This document shows positions 9,001 through 19,251 of a stretch of DNA of 49,688 nucleotides, piece after piece (within the stretch, counting starts at the first letter, position 1; each line of letters starts with the position of its first letter). Source of the stretch: Methylovulum sp. (GTDB taxonomy: Bacteria > Pseudomonadota > Gammaproteobacteria > Methylococcales > Methylomonadaceae); NCBI GenBank assembly GCA_030653435.1, contig JAURZI010000077.1, positions 1 to 49,688 of the forward strand, read 5' to 3'. A program made the translations under genes and the position numbers. The notes beneath the pieces were generated by a model. The model made no database searches. It was not told where the DNA came from and was given only the letters and a program-made list of their open reading frames with translations.

Positions 9001-11611
9001 CGGCAATGGTGAGTTGCAATTCTGGTACGGCGCCCGATCCTTCGAAAACGGCGCCAGCGTGGACAGTGCGAACAAAATCACTTTTTCAAACGGTAAGAAT
9101 TCGTTCAGGAACGGCTCAAGCTACCATGCCGGGGAAACCGACATTATCAGCGAAGCCGTGCTTAACTTCAGCACCGGCAATGCCGTCACGTTATCCGCAC
9201 TGACGATAGACCGCGGAACCCTGGGCGGAACGGATGCGGTCAACATTAGCGACAGCTTTAATTTCCAGGCCGGCGTGCTCAACGGCAGCGGCACCTTAAC
9301 AACGGCCGCAGGCTCGGTGACAACCTTGGCTGATAAAGACACCGTGTATCTCGGCAAAACCTGGGACAATCTGGGGACAGTCTCCTGGCAAGGCCATGCC
9401 GCCATCAGAAACCCGAATAGCGGCGCTGTTTTTAACAATCTGGTTGGCGGTATTTTTAACATCAGCAACGCCGACCCAGCCCGCATACTGGAAATCGCCT
9501 CAGCAAAATTTAATAATCTGGGCACCGTAAACCTGGACAGCGGTATCTTGAAAATTTTCAGTAACGGTACGGACACCGGCCGTTATAACGTGACCGGCAC
9601 CGGTCAGTTACAGTTCTGGAACGGCACCCGCAACTTCAACAGCGGGGCTACCGTAGACAGCGTTAACACCGTCGCATTCGTCAACGGCAAAAGCCAATTC
9701 AACCAGGGGGCCAACTATAATGTCGACGACACGCTGATTGACAATGCCCGTGTCACGTTCAACACCGGCAACACTATTGTCATGCCTATGCTGACTATTG
9801 ACAATAGCGGATCATTGGCAGGTAGTGATGCACTACAAATCAGCAAAATCTTAAACTTCTACTCCGGCTTTATGAGCGGAGGCAGACTCACGACGCAAAC
9901 AGATTCAAAAACGCTGTTAACCGAAGGTATTGCCTTGCTCAACAAGGATTGGGACAACCACGGCACCGTCACTTTTGGCGTCCCCCCCTCAACAGACTTG
10001 GCCAGGACATCCGAGCTCACGCTACCGACCAAATTCTGGAACAACTACGGCACCATCTTCTGGCAAGGCGCGGTTAGCCCCAGCAACGACCTCGGTAAAA
10101 ACATCGTCCTGACCAACAAACCGGGCGGGCTATATAACATCAGCAGCGATGATCCGTCTAGCGTCCGGGAAATCAACATAGGCGCATTTAATAACCAGGG
10201 CACACTGAACCTGTCTGGTGGTATCCTGAAAATTTTCAGCCCCGGCACCGATACGGGCGCCTATAATGTCACGGGCACAGGGCGGCTAGAATTCCGGGAC
10301 GGCGCCCGGGCATTTAGCGGCGCGGCGATAAACAGCGCCAATAGCGTCACATTTGGCGGCGGCAGCAACCTGTTCAACAACGGTGCAATTTACAACGCGC
10401 CGGAAACCGTTATTAACGACGCAACCGTCAGCTTTAACTCCGCCGCATCATTAGGCGATCTGGTCATGTCCGGGGGCCTGCTGAATACCTCCGACAACCT
10501 GACGGTCAACGGGACATTCTACTGGTCAGGCGGCACCTTATCGGGCAATGGCGCATTTAACTTCAACAACGGTTTTAATTACACTGCCGGAAGCCTGCTG
10601 GCAACGGGCACGGTAACCATCAACGACACTAGCGGCTCATTATCATTGCCGGCAATGCCATCCATAAAACGGCTTCGCGCCAACTCTGCCGGCGATTTAA
10701 TCCTGAATGGGGACATTATTGCCAGCGGACAGGACACCGCCATTGCGCTGATGGCCGCCAACCGCTTTGATAACAGCGTGGGTGCAACACTATCCGCAGT
10801 CCATGGGCGTTGGTTGGTGTATTCTGAAACACCCAGCGACAACTCGCTAGGCGGCTTAACGGCAGATTTCAAGCATTATGGCTGTACTACCGAATCATGC
10901 AATAACGGCTTTAGTGTCGCCGACACCGTCGGCAATGGCCTGCTCTATCAAATTACGCCGGTGCTTACCGTCACGCCTGATAGCGTAAGCAGCATTTACG
11001 GCAACCAAGCCGACTTCTCATCGACCTATACGGGCTTCATTGACGGCGACACCGTTGCGGAGGCCGGCATATCAGGCAACGCCCATTACGCCAACGACGC
11101 CACCAGTTCCAGCTCCGGCAATGCTAATGTGGGCACCCACAATATCGCCTATGCCGACGGCTTGGCCAGCAAACTCGGCTATCAATTCAAGGATAATAGC
11201 GGCTCCAGCGACGAGTGGACCATCACGCCGCGCGACTTAAGCATTGCTGCCGACGCCAAAACCAAAGGCTACGGTCAGGCTGACCCGCTGTTTACCTACC
11301 TCGCAGACGGCTTGGTCACCGGCGATACGCTCAGCGGTGCGCTTAGCCGTATCGCCGGTGAAGATGCGGGGCGATACGCCATCACCTTGGGCAGCCTGTC
11401 TGCGGGTACTAACTACACTATCGGTTACACAGCGGCTGACCTGACCATTCACGCCAGCGTCCCGCCTGAGCAGATACAACAGCAAATCACTAACCAGCAA
11501 AACGAAGTGCAGGTTTCAACCAAACCGGACACCTTCACGCTAGGATCAAGTGACAACGATACGCCCGAGCCTGAAACCACAGTGAAAAAACCGCTTAAGC
11601 AATGTAAGTGA
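6074..11611 (+). CDS. Two-partner-secretion exoprotein (TpsA, filamentous haemagglutinin-type adhesin) with MBG-like C-terminus
   Basis: Large secreted protein of about 1845 residues. TTG start at 6074 with AAGGAG seven bases upstream; the frame is open further upstream but that part is not protein-like. A basic N-region and hydrophobic stretch form a signal peptide (ALNLAILAIIYPPSLLANP). The TPS domain follows with hallmark motifs IIQWQNFNIAQNE and INPNGIVFGANT. Next are beta-helix-like Gly/Asn/Thr-rich repeats, four long repeats (about residues 654-1469), and two C-terminal MBG-like modules (SSIYGNQADFSSTYTGFIDG and TKGYGQADPLFTYL). The only cysteines I see are in CTTESC near residue 1600 and the penultimate residue (KQCK). 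No toxin domain is visible, so adhesion or biofilm is more likely than contact-dependent inhibition. TpsB lies two genes downstream. Confidence 0.9.
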   Translation: MKSNRQQPKHDHVFFGAPLRRALNLAILAIIYPPSLLANPDGAQIINGQVSIDTSSPGVSTITNSPNAIIQWQNFNIAQNEITQFIQQNSQSAVLNRIVGENPSAILGQLFSNGKVLLINPNGIVFGANTVIDTQGLIASSLNLSNEDFLNGNYHFIAGSNAGNIVNEGIIRAGKNGNIILIAPTIKNNGIIKTEGGQITLAAGQKLVLTNLDDPDIRFEIQAPGNAVLNLGKLLTEGGAVNVFANTITHSGEINADSVTVDAQGHIKLVAEQAINLTQDSKLSANNSLGDAGTISIESKAGTSLANGVIEANATGTGKGGNITLLGEHVSVQGQASIDASGALGGGQIVLGGDKPANNSDTHLAKTTTIDAGATITADATSSGDGGKVRIGSDNATRAYGRISAKGGGQDGNGGTISTSGHWLDTTGINVDASASHGKGGEWQVDADNINIQAESPAVAVNNAATVTAEQSASIVTSNSVQSALNNGTSVTVNATGTNANGNITVSNAVIKNAGGDAALKLSANNNIMVDASVVSSVGKLDLAVAADADATDGGTATLNKTIALNSGTLTLHGPSVLAASGAIKNATLMIPDAAATELNGSLSNVDSINIDPNAQLTINRSNASFDGLINNHGTLTINAYFAMNALNLDGGVLSGSGAVKVNDTFNFYSGVLDGAAPFITAAGSTTNLATAGTAYLGRQWNNLGTINWQGEGEFKGHGNNSVLNNGIGGVFNIGNEGSGGSRELDMTRFNNQGGVNLYGGMLKVLSSGTDKGSYQVSGDGQLQFWSDSRNFVGNAAIDSANTVTFANGVSTFGHGSSYHAPNTEVISFGTLNFNTGTTVNLASLTLETGSLGGSDAVNVNSLFAFHSGSLNGKGLFTTTAATSTTLADKGTVYLNKNWDNLGTITWQGIADVVDDHKLAVFNNAVGGIFNIGSPAGTSALELNTARFNNHGTVNLSGGLLKIVSPGADTGSYHVSGNGELQFWYGARSFENGASVDSANKITFSNGKNSFRNGSSYHAGETDIISEAVLNFSTGNAVTLSALTIDRGTLGGTDAVNISDSFNFQAGVLNGSGTLTTAAGSVTTLADKDTVYLGKTWDNLGTVSWQGHAAIRNPNSGAVFNNLVGGIFNISNADPARILEIASAKFNNLGTVNLDSGILKIFSNGTDTGRYNVTGTGQLQFWNGTRNFNSGATVDSVNTVAFVNGKSQFNQGANYNVDDTLIDNARVTFNTGNTIVMPMLTIDNSGSLAGSDALQISKILNFYSGFMSGGRLTTQTDSKTLLTEGIALLNKDWDNHGTVTFGVPPSTDLARTSELTLPTKFWNNYGTIFWQGAVSPSNDLGKNIVLTNKPGGLYNISSDDPSSVREINIGAFNNQGTLNLSGGILKIFSPGTDTGAYNVTGTGRLEFRDGARAFSGAAINSANSVTFGGGSNLFNNGAIYNAPETVINDATVSFNSAASLGDLVMSGGLLNTSDNLTVNGTFYWSGGTLSGNGAFNFNNGFNYTAGSLLATGTVTINDTSGSLSLPAMPSIKRLRANSAGDLILNGDIIASGQDTAIALMAANRFDNSVGATLSAVHGRWLVYSETPSDNSLGGLTADFKHYGCTTESCNNGFSVADTVGNGLLYQITPVLTVTPDSVSSIYGNQADFSSTYTGFIDGDTVAEAGISGNAHYANDATSSSSGNANVGTHNIAYADGLASKLGYQFKDNSGSSDEWTITPRDLSIAADAKTKGYGQADPLFTYLADGLVTGDTLSGALSRIAGEDAGRYAITLGSLSAGTNYTIGYTAADLTIHASVPPEQIQQQITNQQNEVQVSTKPDTFTLGSSDNDTPEPETTVKKPLKQCK
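8033..10480 (+). repeat. Four direct long repeats inside the adhesin (198, 198, 198 and 222 codons)
   Basis: Units start at 8033, 8627, 9221 and 9815. The first three are exactly 594 nt. The fourth is 666 nt because a second WNNxGTIxWQG-type segment of about 24 codons is inserted. Each unit carries in order LGGSDAVNV-like, W(D/N)NLGT(I/V)xWQG, GGIFNI, FNN.GTVNL.GG.LKI, TGxGQLQFW and a LNF.TGN block. Protein conservation is clear while the DNA has diverged, so the duplication is old. Confidence 0.9.
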
Positions 11612-11638
11612 CTTGTTAACCTCACTCAAAAATAGACT

Positions 11639-13090
11639 ATGCACACTCAAATTTCATATGCTGCTAAAACCGGTGGGATATTGCTGCTGCTATCGCTTAT
11701 CGCATTGCCCAGCCACGCCGCACCGCAAATCGTCGGCAAAATCAGCTTTGCCCGTGGCAGCGCCGCCGCGCAACAGCCGGGCGCAACGCCCAGAATCCTC
11801 GGCAAAGACATGGAAATTTTTCAAGGTGACAACATCCAAACCACGGAGCGCAGCTTTGTCATCATCGAATTTTCCGACGGCGCCAAGGTCACCGTTCGCC
11901 CCAACAGCAGTTTCAGCATAGACCAGTATGACCCGCAAACCAAACACCCCAAAGCCCAGCTAAGCTTGCACGAAGGGGGAGTACGCGCCAGCAGCGGTGA
12001 TATTGCCAAACAAAACCCCGAAAATTTCCAAATAAAAACCGAGCTCGCCACCGTCAGCGCACAACAAGCCGAATATTCGGTAAGGCTTTGCAAGCAGGAT
12101 TGCGGGCAAGACCAGCTGCAAGCAAGCAATGCGCCGGTCAAAACCGACCAGAGCGTCGTTGCCCGTGTTGCCGATATTAAAGGCAAAGTCATGGCTAAAA
12201 ACCACGGTGAAAAAAATGCTCAAGAACGGCAGTTGTCACTGGGCGGCCCCTTATATAGCGAAGACCATCTGCGTAGCGGTAAAGACAGTTTTGCGCTGAT
12301 GGTCTTTCGCGATGGTGAGAAAATAACGTTGCAAGCTGACAGCGAAATGGATATTGCACAATACCACTATCAGCAAGACGCCACCAAGGATCATGCCCTA
12401 TACCGCTTGACCACCGGCGGCATGCGGGCATTGACAGGCAGCATAGGCAAAACCAACAGAGACGCTTATGCCGTTGAAACGCCGGTAGGCACGATTGGCA
12501 TCAGGGGCACCGGATTTGATTTGAGTTGTATTGGCGATTGTGTCAGCGACACCGGCAACCGTTCAAAAAAACCTCCGAAAGAACTGTCAGCAGGTCTTTA
12601 TACCCATGTCTGGCAAGGCCAAATTGCATTGCGGAACGAAACGGGCGAACACGTGCTGACCATGCCGGAAAGCCATTATATTGCCAGCCGTAGCTCCGAC
12701 GCACTGAGCTTGCCTAATCTTCCTGACACTTTGTTCAATAACCTTACGCCAAGACCCGACAAAAACAACAGCAATATCCAAAAGCTCTTTGCCGCGCAAG
12801 CGCCTAAAGGCACACCGCCTGGATTGTATGTCACCGTGCACAGCGGTCATGTCCAACTGGAAAACGAGGCCGTAACCAGCGATGAAGAAAACGCTATGGA
12901 TTTGGGCAAAGACGAAGCAGGCCACGTCAGCCCACAGAAAAACATCACGCGTTTAACCCTGCAACCTCCTTTCCAGGCGCAAGACCCCTACCCATTACCC
13001 GATCAAGTAAGGCAAGACACGAGCACCGGCATTTATTCGCCGTTTAATGATAACGGCGATAGCGGTGACGCTTGCGCCACGCCCAATTGA
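11639..13090 (+). CDS. Secreted protein with two FecR domains, encoded between TpsA and TpsB
   Basis: 483 residues with a Sec signal peptide (about 1-27, LLLLSLIALPSHAAP). The first FecR-like domain (about 55-150) has QGDNIQTTERSFVIIEFSDG and KVTVRPNSSFSID. The second (about 205-300) has SEDHLRSGKDSFALMVFRDG, EKITLQADSEMDIAQY and the closing VETPVGTIGIRGTGFDL. No transmembrane helix follows, unlike the FecR anti-sigma factors of iron uptake, so this one is predicted to be periplasmic or exported. A role in adhesin handling is inferred from position: 27 nt after tpsA and about 50 nt before the transporter start. The C-terminal 180 residues are not recognised. Confidence 0.82.
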   Translation: MHTQISYAAKTGGILLLLSLIALPSHAAPQIVGKISFARGSAAAQQPGATPRILGKDMEIFQGDNIQTTERSFVIIEFSDGAKVTVRPNSSFSIDQYDPQTKHPKAQLSLHEGGVRASSGDIAKQNPENFQIKTELATVSAQQAEYSVRLCKQDCGQDQLQASNAPVKTDQSVVARVADIKGKVMAKNHGEKNAQERQLSLGGPLYSEDHLRSGKDSFALMVFRDGEKITLQADSEMDIAQYHYQQDATKDHALYRLTTGGMRALTGSIGKTNRDAYAVETPVGTIGIRGTGFDLSCIGDCVSDTGNRSKKPPKELSAGLYTHVWQGQIALRNETGEHVLTMPESHYIASRSSDALSLPNLPDTLFNNLTPRPDKNNSNIQKLFAAQAPKGTPPGLYVTVHSGHVQLENEAVTSDEENAMDLGKDEAGHVSPQKNITRLTLQPPFQAQDPYPLPDQVRQDTSTGIYSPFNDNGDSGDACATPN

Positions 13091-13138
13091 TTAGTTTTCA
13101 GGATGCGTTGCCACAGATCACAGGCCCAGAGTAACTTT

Positions 13139-14719
13139 ATGAAAACACAACATCATCACCCACTCAACCCGCTAGGCCACCGCTTGTTGGGCTGCGCTCT
13201 GATTAGCGCAGGATTATGCCTGGGCACGGCGCAAAGCAGCGCGGCGACACCGGCCGCAATCAGATTTACCGTCCAGCATTTTTCCGTTGAAGGCGAGTCA
13301 CCCTTGCCGCCCAAAGCGATAGCCGCTTATTTTCAGCCCTTGCAGCAACGGCAGTACAATTTGAAAGAACTACAGGATGTCGGTAAAGGATTGGAATCGG
13401 CGATACGAGAGCAAGGCTATCCGTTTTATCGTGTGGTGCTGCCGCCGCAAACCCTGGAGTCAGGCAACGTAAAACTGCAAATTGTTTCATTCGCGCTCGG
13501 TGACATATCGGTGACAGGCAACCAGTATTTTGATAATAAAAATATTATCGCCAGCTTGCCCGGGCTAAAAAGCGGCGAATCGCCCAATATGGACGAGTTG
13601 TCCGGCTATTTGAAAGTCGCCAACAAACACCCGTCAAAACAACTGCAACTGACGTTTAAGCATAGCGAAACCGCTGATAAAGTCGATGCCAAGATCAATG
13701 TCGCCGAACAACGGCCTTACCAGGCATCATTGACATTTAATACGGTAGGCACGAAAAACTCAGGCAATATACGCATGACCGGCGCGTTGCAACACAGTAA
13801 TTTATGGGGCATGGACCATATCCTGAACGGCAGCTACACCACCTCGCCAGACCATGCCGACAGCGTTGAACAATACGGCGTCAGCTACAGCTTGCCGGTC
13901 TACCGGCTTAAAAGTTGGCTGAGCAGCTATTACGCCTATTCCAATGTCAATAACGGCACCGTCGGCGACTTCTCGGTAACCGGTTCAGGGGAAATGTACG
14001 GCATCCATTACCAACAACTCTTGCCCAAACTGGGCAGATATGAGCACTGGTTGGACGTCGGGCTGGATAACCGCTATTTCATCAACGATATACAGTTTGG
14101 TACGACCCAGCTCGGCGCCAATATCCGCAGCACGCCGGTTAGCGTCCTTTACAAGGGCGAGTATCCATGGAAAACCGCACATATCGGCTATTATGCCCAA
14201 TGGTCAGGCAACGCCGGCATAGGCGACCACAATAGCCAAGCCGATTACAACGCCTCACGATTTGCCGCCGATCAAGGCTGGAATTTACTGCGTTATGGCT
14301 CGACCTTATCGGTTAATCTCCAACAGTGGCTGATACAAACCGCATTAACTGCCCAATATAGCGGCGATAGCCTGATTGCCGGCGAACAACTGGGCATAGG
14401 CGGCAGTTATGACGTAAGAGGTTATCAGGAGCGCGAAACCAGCGCCGATAGCGGCGAAATCGTCAAATTTGAAATCACAACGCCATCCTGGCAAAAAGTC
14501 AGTTTATTTGCTTTTTATGATTATGGTCACGGCTACTTAAATAACGCGTTCCCAGGCAGCCTAACTGACTGGAACCTCAGCAGCACTGGCGTAGGGGCGA
14601 ACTGGCAATGGCAGGATCATGTCCAGGCTAAAATCGCTGTAGCCAATGCGCTTAATAACGCAGTAACCACACAAGCTGGCGATGCACGTATCCATGCCAG
14701 TATCGTTTTACGGTATTAA
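13139..14719 (+). CDS. TpsB outer-membrane transporter (ShlB/FhaC/HecB family)
   Basis: Signal peptide (about 12-35), then a POTRA domain with the ShlB-type signature (FTVQHFSVEGESPLPPKAIA to GYPFYRVVLPPQTLESG). A second POTRA follows (FALGDISVTGNQYFDNKNII), then a beta-barrel of the usual size with the conserved VRGY motif of loop 6 (GIGGSYDVRGYQERE) and a terminal aromatic residue (IVLRY). It exports and folds the TpsA partner across the outer membrane. I chose the ATG at 13139 (AGAG about seven bases upstream); an ATG at 13103 adds 12 residues that do not suit a signal peptide. Third gene of the adhesin operon. Confidence 0.92.
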   Translation: MKTQHHHPLNPLGHRLLGCALISAGLCLGTAQSSAATPAAIRFTVQHFSVEGESPLPPKAIAAYFQPLQQRQYNLKELQDVGKGLESAIREQGYPFYRVVLPPQTLESGNVKLQIVSFALGDISVTGNQYFDNKNIIASLPGLKSGESPNMDELSGYLKVANKHPSKQLQLTFKHSETADKVDAKINVAEQRPYQASLTFNTVGTKNSGNIRMTGALQHSNLWGMDHILNGSYTTSPDHADSVEQYGVSYSLPVYRLKSWLSSYYAYSNVNNGTVGDFSVTGSGEMYGIHYQQLLPKLGRYEHWLDVGLDNRYFINDIQFGTTQLGANIRSTPVSVLYKGEYPWKTAHIGYYAQWSGNAGIGDHNSQADYNASRFAADQGWNLLRYGSTLSVNLQQWLIQTALTAQYSGDSLIAGEQLGIGGSYDVRGYQERETSADSGEIVKFEITTPSWQKVSLFAFYDYGHGYLNNAFPGSLTDWNLSSTGVGANWQWQDHVQAKIAVANALNNAVTTQAGDARIHASIVLRY

Positions 14720-14805
14720 ACACCCGGCCACAACCTTCACTGCCATTATAATTGGAGCCCGTTTCGTGTTTGCCTGCAACACGAACAGGACATGAGGCTT
14801 AAACG

Positions 14806-15255
14806 TTATTTTTCGTTTAAATAAAGATCCAGCACGGTTTTAGTACGGACATTGTTCTGGCGCATCCGCATGACCAGATTCATAAAAAGTTCACGCAACA
14901 CGAAATAACCCTTGTCCGGGTATTGTTCCATAAAGCTGAGCATGCGGGAGCCGTCTATTTTAGCCACTTCACACTCGGTCAAGGCAATCACTTCAGCGCT
15001 ACGCGGTTCGCCGTCAAACATCGCTAATTCACCAAAAAAGTCATCCTTACCCAGCCGCGCCAAACCCGGCACCAGTTTGCCGCTTTCATCGCCAATATGG
15101 GTGCTCACCTGCACCTGTCCTTCCAAAATAAAATAGACATCCTGGCTGATTTCGTTTTCTTTTAAAATGACATCCTTCGATGGGTACTTTATTTTGCTGT
15201 ACGGCACAGATTGAATAAAGTCTGGATCATCAAGCAAGTGTATTAAATTTATCAT
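14806..15255 (-). CDS. Stand-alone cyclic-nucleotide-binding (CRP-like beta-barrel) protein
   Basis: 149 residues. It has the cNMP-binding fold with VYFILEGQVQVS and a phosphate-binding cassette FGELAMFDGEPRSAEV at about 74-89, where the Gly-Glu and Arg-Ser-Ala pattern is intact. After the barrel come only helical residues (SFMEQYPDKGYFVLRELFMN), with no DNA-binding helix-turn-helix, so it is not a CRP-type transcription factor. Ligand (cAMP, cGMP or c-di-GMP) is unknown. It converges on tpsB and is divergent from the GAF/HD-GYP gene, an arrangement that fits shared signalling. It could also act as a regulatory subunit of another protein. Confidence 0.82.
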   Translation of the reverse strand: MINLIHLLDDPDFIQSVPYSKIKYPSKDVILKENEISQDVYFILEGQVQVSTHIGDESGKLVPGLARLGKDDFFGELAMFDGEPRSAEVIALTECEVAKIDGSRMLSFMEQYPDKGYFVLRELFMNLVMRMRQNNVRTKTVLDLYLNEK

Positions 15256-15379
15256 GGGTCTGCTGGCTCGTGCTGAATGTTAAGGGGAGGATGAAATTGT
15301 TGGCATGCACTGTTGCAGTACTACAATCGGAAAAATTATAACCCAAGTCAACAAGAATGCCTTGGCAAAAAAAACATCC

Positions 15380-15398
15380 CATAATTCATCGAATTATG
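15380..15398. promoter_or_regulatory. Perfect dyad in the divergent promoter region (operator candidate)
   Basis: CATAATTC-ATC-GAATTATG is an 8-bp perfect inverted repeat with a 3-bp spacer. It lies about 125 bp upstream of the cNMP-binding gene and 143 bp upstream of the GAF/HD-GYP gene. It is AT-rich with no T-run, so an operator is more likely than a terminator. The binding protein is unknown. Confidence 0.35.
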
Positions 15399-15540
15399 CT
15401 AAATATGCCAGGACTGAAATAACAACCTGAGCTTGCGCTATGGGACTGATGTCCGCCCCGAAACACAAGCAACAGCCTAACGGCCCCGGGCGACTTTGCA
15501 GCCCACAAGACAGCTGCCTGCCCATAACCTAGTATTCGTT

Positions 15541-17124
15541 ATGAAAAACAAAAACATCAACTACCAGCTCGAAAAATTAATAAGCATCGGAACCGCTTTG
15601 TCATCAGAAATAAATATCCATTTATTACTGGAAATGATTGTGCAAGGTGCCAAAGAAATCAGCAATGCCGACGGCTGCACCTTATACCGCATTTATGGCG
15701 ATGCCATAAAAATGGAAATCGTCCATTCCGACAGTTTGGGGATCAAATTAGGCGGAACTTCGGGCATTCCGGTGAATATGCCCGATATTCCCCTATACCT
15801 CCCCGATGGTTCCCCCAATTTAAAAAATGTGGTCAGTTGCTCCATCCACGGTAACAAAACCATCAATATCCTTGACGCCTATAACGACCAGCTATTTGAT
15901 TTTTCAGGGACGAAAGCATTCGACCGCCAAAACAACTACCATTCCAAATCGTTTCTTGCCGTGCCGATGAAGAACCACCAGGGTGACATCATCGGCATAC
16001 TGCAACTCATCAATTCCATAGATAAAACGGATCATAGCGCGACCGGCTTTGATGCCATATCCCAGCACATCACCGAGGCGCTGGCTTCCCAGGCCGCCAT
16101 CGTGCTAACCAAGCAATGTTTGATCTCCGACCTGGAAAACATGTTTGAATCATTAATCCAACTCATCGCCACGGCTATTGACGACAAATCGCCACATACC
16201 GGCGGACATTGCCGCAGAGTGCCGGAACTGACGATGCTGCTGGCCGAAGCCGCCCATAATACCCAACAAGGCTATCTGAAAGACTTCACGATGACCGACG
16301 CGGATCGCTACGAACTTAAAATTGCAGGCTGGCTACACGATTGCGGCAAAATAACCACGCCCGAATGCGTCATTGACAAGGCGACCAAGCTGCAAACTAT
16401 TTTTGACCGCATCGGCCTGATTGAAACACGTTTTGAAGTTGCGAAGCGCGACCAGGAGATCGCCATGCTCAAACAGCAGCTGCGCGCTTTAGAAAAAGGC
16501 GAACCGCCTGACACCGACACTGGGCGGCGCTATCTCGACGCCATCGCCCAACTCAATGATGACCTGGACTTTATCAGATCGGCAAACACCGGCGGCGAAT
16601 TCATGTCACCCGAAGACCAAGCGCGGGTTAGCGCATTTAGCCAAAAGTCCTGGTGTTTGAATGGAGAAACCCAACCGCTGCTGTCCGACGATGAAATTTA
16701 TAATTTGAATATCACCAGAGGCACGTTGACCGCCGAAGAACGGGGCATCATTAACCATCATATTGTCGCCACGATAGCCATGCTCGAAAAAATCACCTTC
16801 CCCAAACATCTGAAAAATGTCCCTGAATATGCAGGCGGTCATCACGAAAGAATGGATGGCGCGGGCTACCCTAAAGGCTTATGCCGCGAACAGATGTCCA
16901 TACAGGCCAGGGCCATGGCGATAGCCGATATTTTTGAAGCCTTAACGGCAAAAGACCGGCCTTATAAATTAGGCAAAAAATTGTCTGAAGCGCTGTCCAT
17001 CTTAAAAAAGATGAAAGACAACCAGCATATCGACCCTGATTTGTATGATGCCTTTATTGAGCAAAAAGTCTACAAACGCTACGCCGAACAATTTCTGGAT
17101 GACTATCAAATGGATGTGGACTGA
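15541..17124 (+). CDS. GAF domain / HD-GYP cyclic-di-GMP phosphodiesterase with an insertion
   Basis: Numbering from the ATG at 15541 (527 residues; a TTG at 15496 adds 15). The GAF domain spans about 8-190 (FLAVPMKNHQGDIIGILQLIN). The HD-GYP domain has His219 in SPHTGGHCRRV, His266-Asp267 (WLHDCGK), a GIINHHI helix and HHERMDGAGYP at 434-444. All metal and GYP residues look present, so activity on c-di-GMP is likely. Between the HD pair and the GIINHH helix there is an extra segment of roughly 100 residues with coiled-coil character (RDQEIAMLKQQLRALEKGE). Lowering c-di-GMP would favour loss of adhesion, which is relevant next to adhesin genes. Confidence 0.9.
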   Translation: MKNKNINYQLEKLISIGTALSSEINIHLLLEMIVQGAKEISNADGCTLYRIYGDAIKMEIVHSDSLGIKLGGTSGIPVNMPDIPLYLPDGSPNLKNVVSCSIHGNKTINILDAYNDQLFDFSGTKAFDRQNNYHSKSFLAVPMKNHQGDIIGILQLINSIDKTDHSATGFDAISQHITEALASQAAIVLTKQCLISDLENMFESLIQLIATAIDDKSPHTGGHCRRVPELTMLLAEAAHNTQQGYLKDFTMTDADRYELKIAGWLHDCGKITTPECVIDKATKLQTIFDRIGLIETRFEVAKRDQEIAMLKQQLRALEKGEPPDTDTGRRYLDAIAQLNDDLDFIRSANTGGEFMSPEDQARVSAFSQKSWCLNGETQPLLSDDEIYNLNITRGTLTAEERGIINHHIVATIAMLEKITFPKHLKNVPEYAGGHHERMDGAGYPKGLCREQMSIQARAMAIADIFEALTAKDRPYKLGKKLSEALSILKKMKDNQHIDPDLYDAFIEQKVYKRYAEQFLDDYQMDVD

Positions 17125-17191
17125 TACCCCCCGCTTATTTGTAGTCAGCAAACCCGTTTTAAGCTAGCGGAACCCTCTACACAGACCGGAA

Positions 17192-17216
17192 CAGGGTGGA
17201 CGGCTTGCCCACCCTG
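17192..17216. repeat. Hairpin between convergent genes
   Basis: CAGGGTGG (17192-17199) pairs with CCACCCTG (17209-17216) over a 9-nt loop. It lies between the ends of the HD-GYP and collagen-like genes. No T-run follows on either strand, so it may be a REP-like palindrome rather than an intrinsic terminator. Confidence 0.4.
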
Positions 17217-17271
17217 CACGGCTGTGTTGTCAAAAAGTTAAGGCTTGCCCGCGTAAGACGTGTAGCGACTA

Positions 17272-19251
<1,980 letters not shown>

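Noticed and set aside
11400-11611. Contact-dependent inhibition toxin at the adhesin C-terminus
   Set aside because: The C-terminus is MBG-like and ends directly; there is no toxin domain or immunity gene, and the next gene is a FecR-domain protein.
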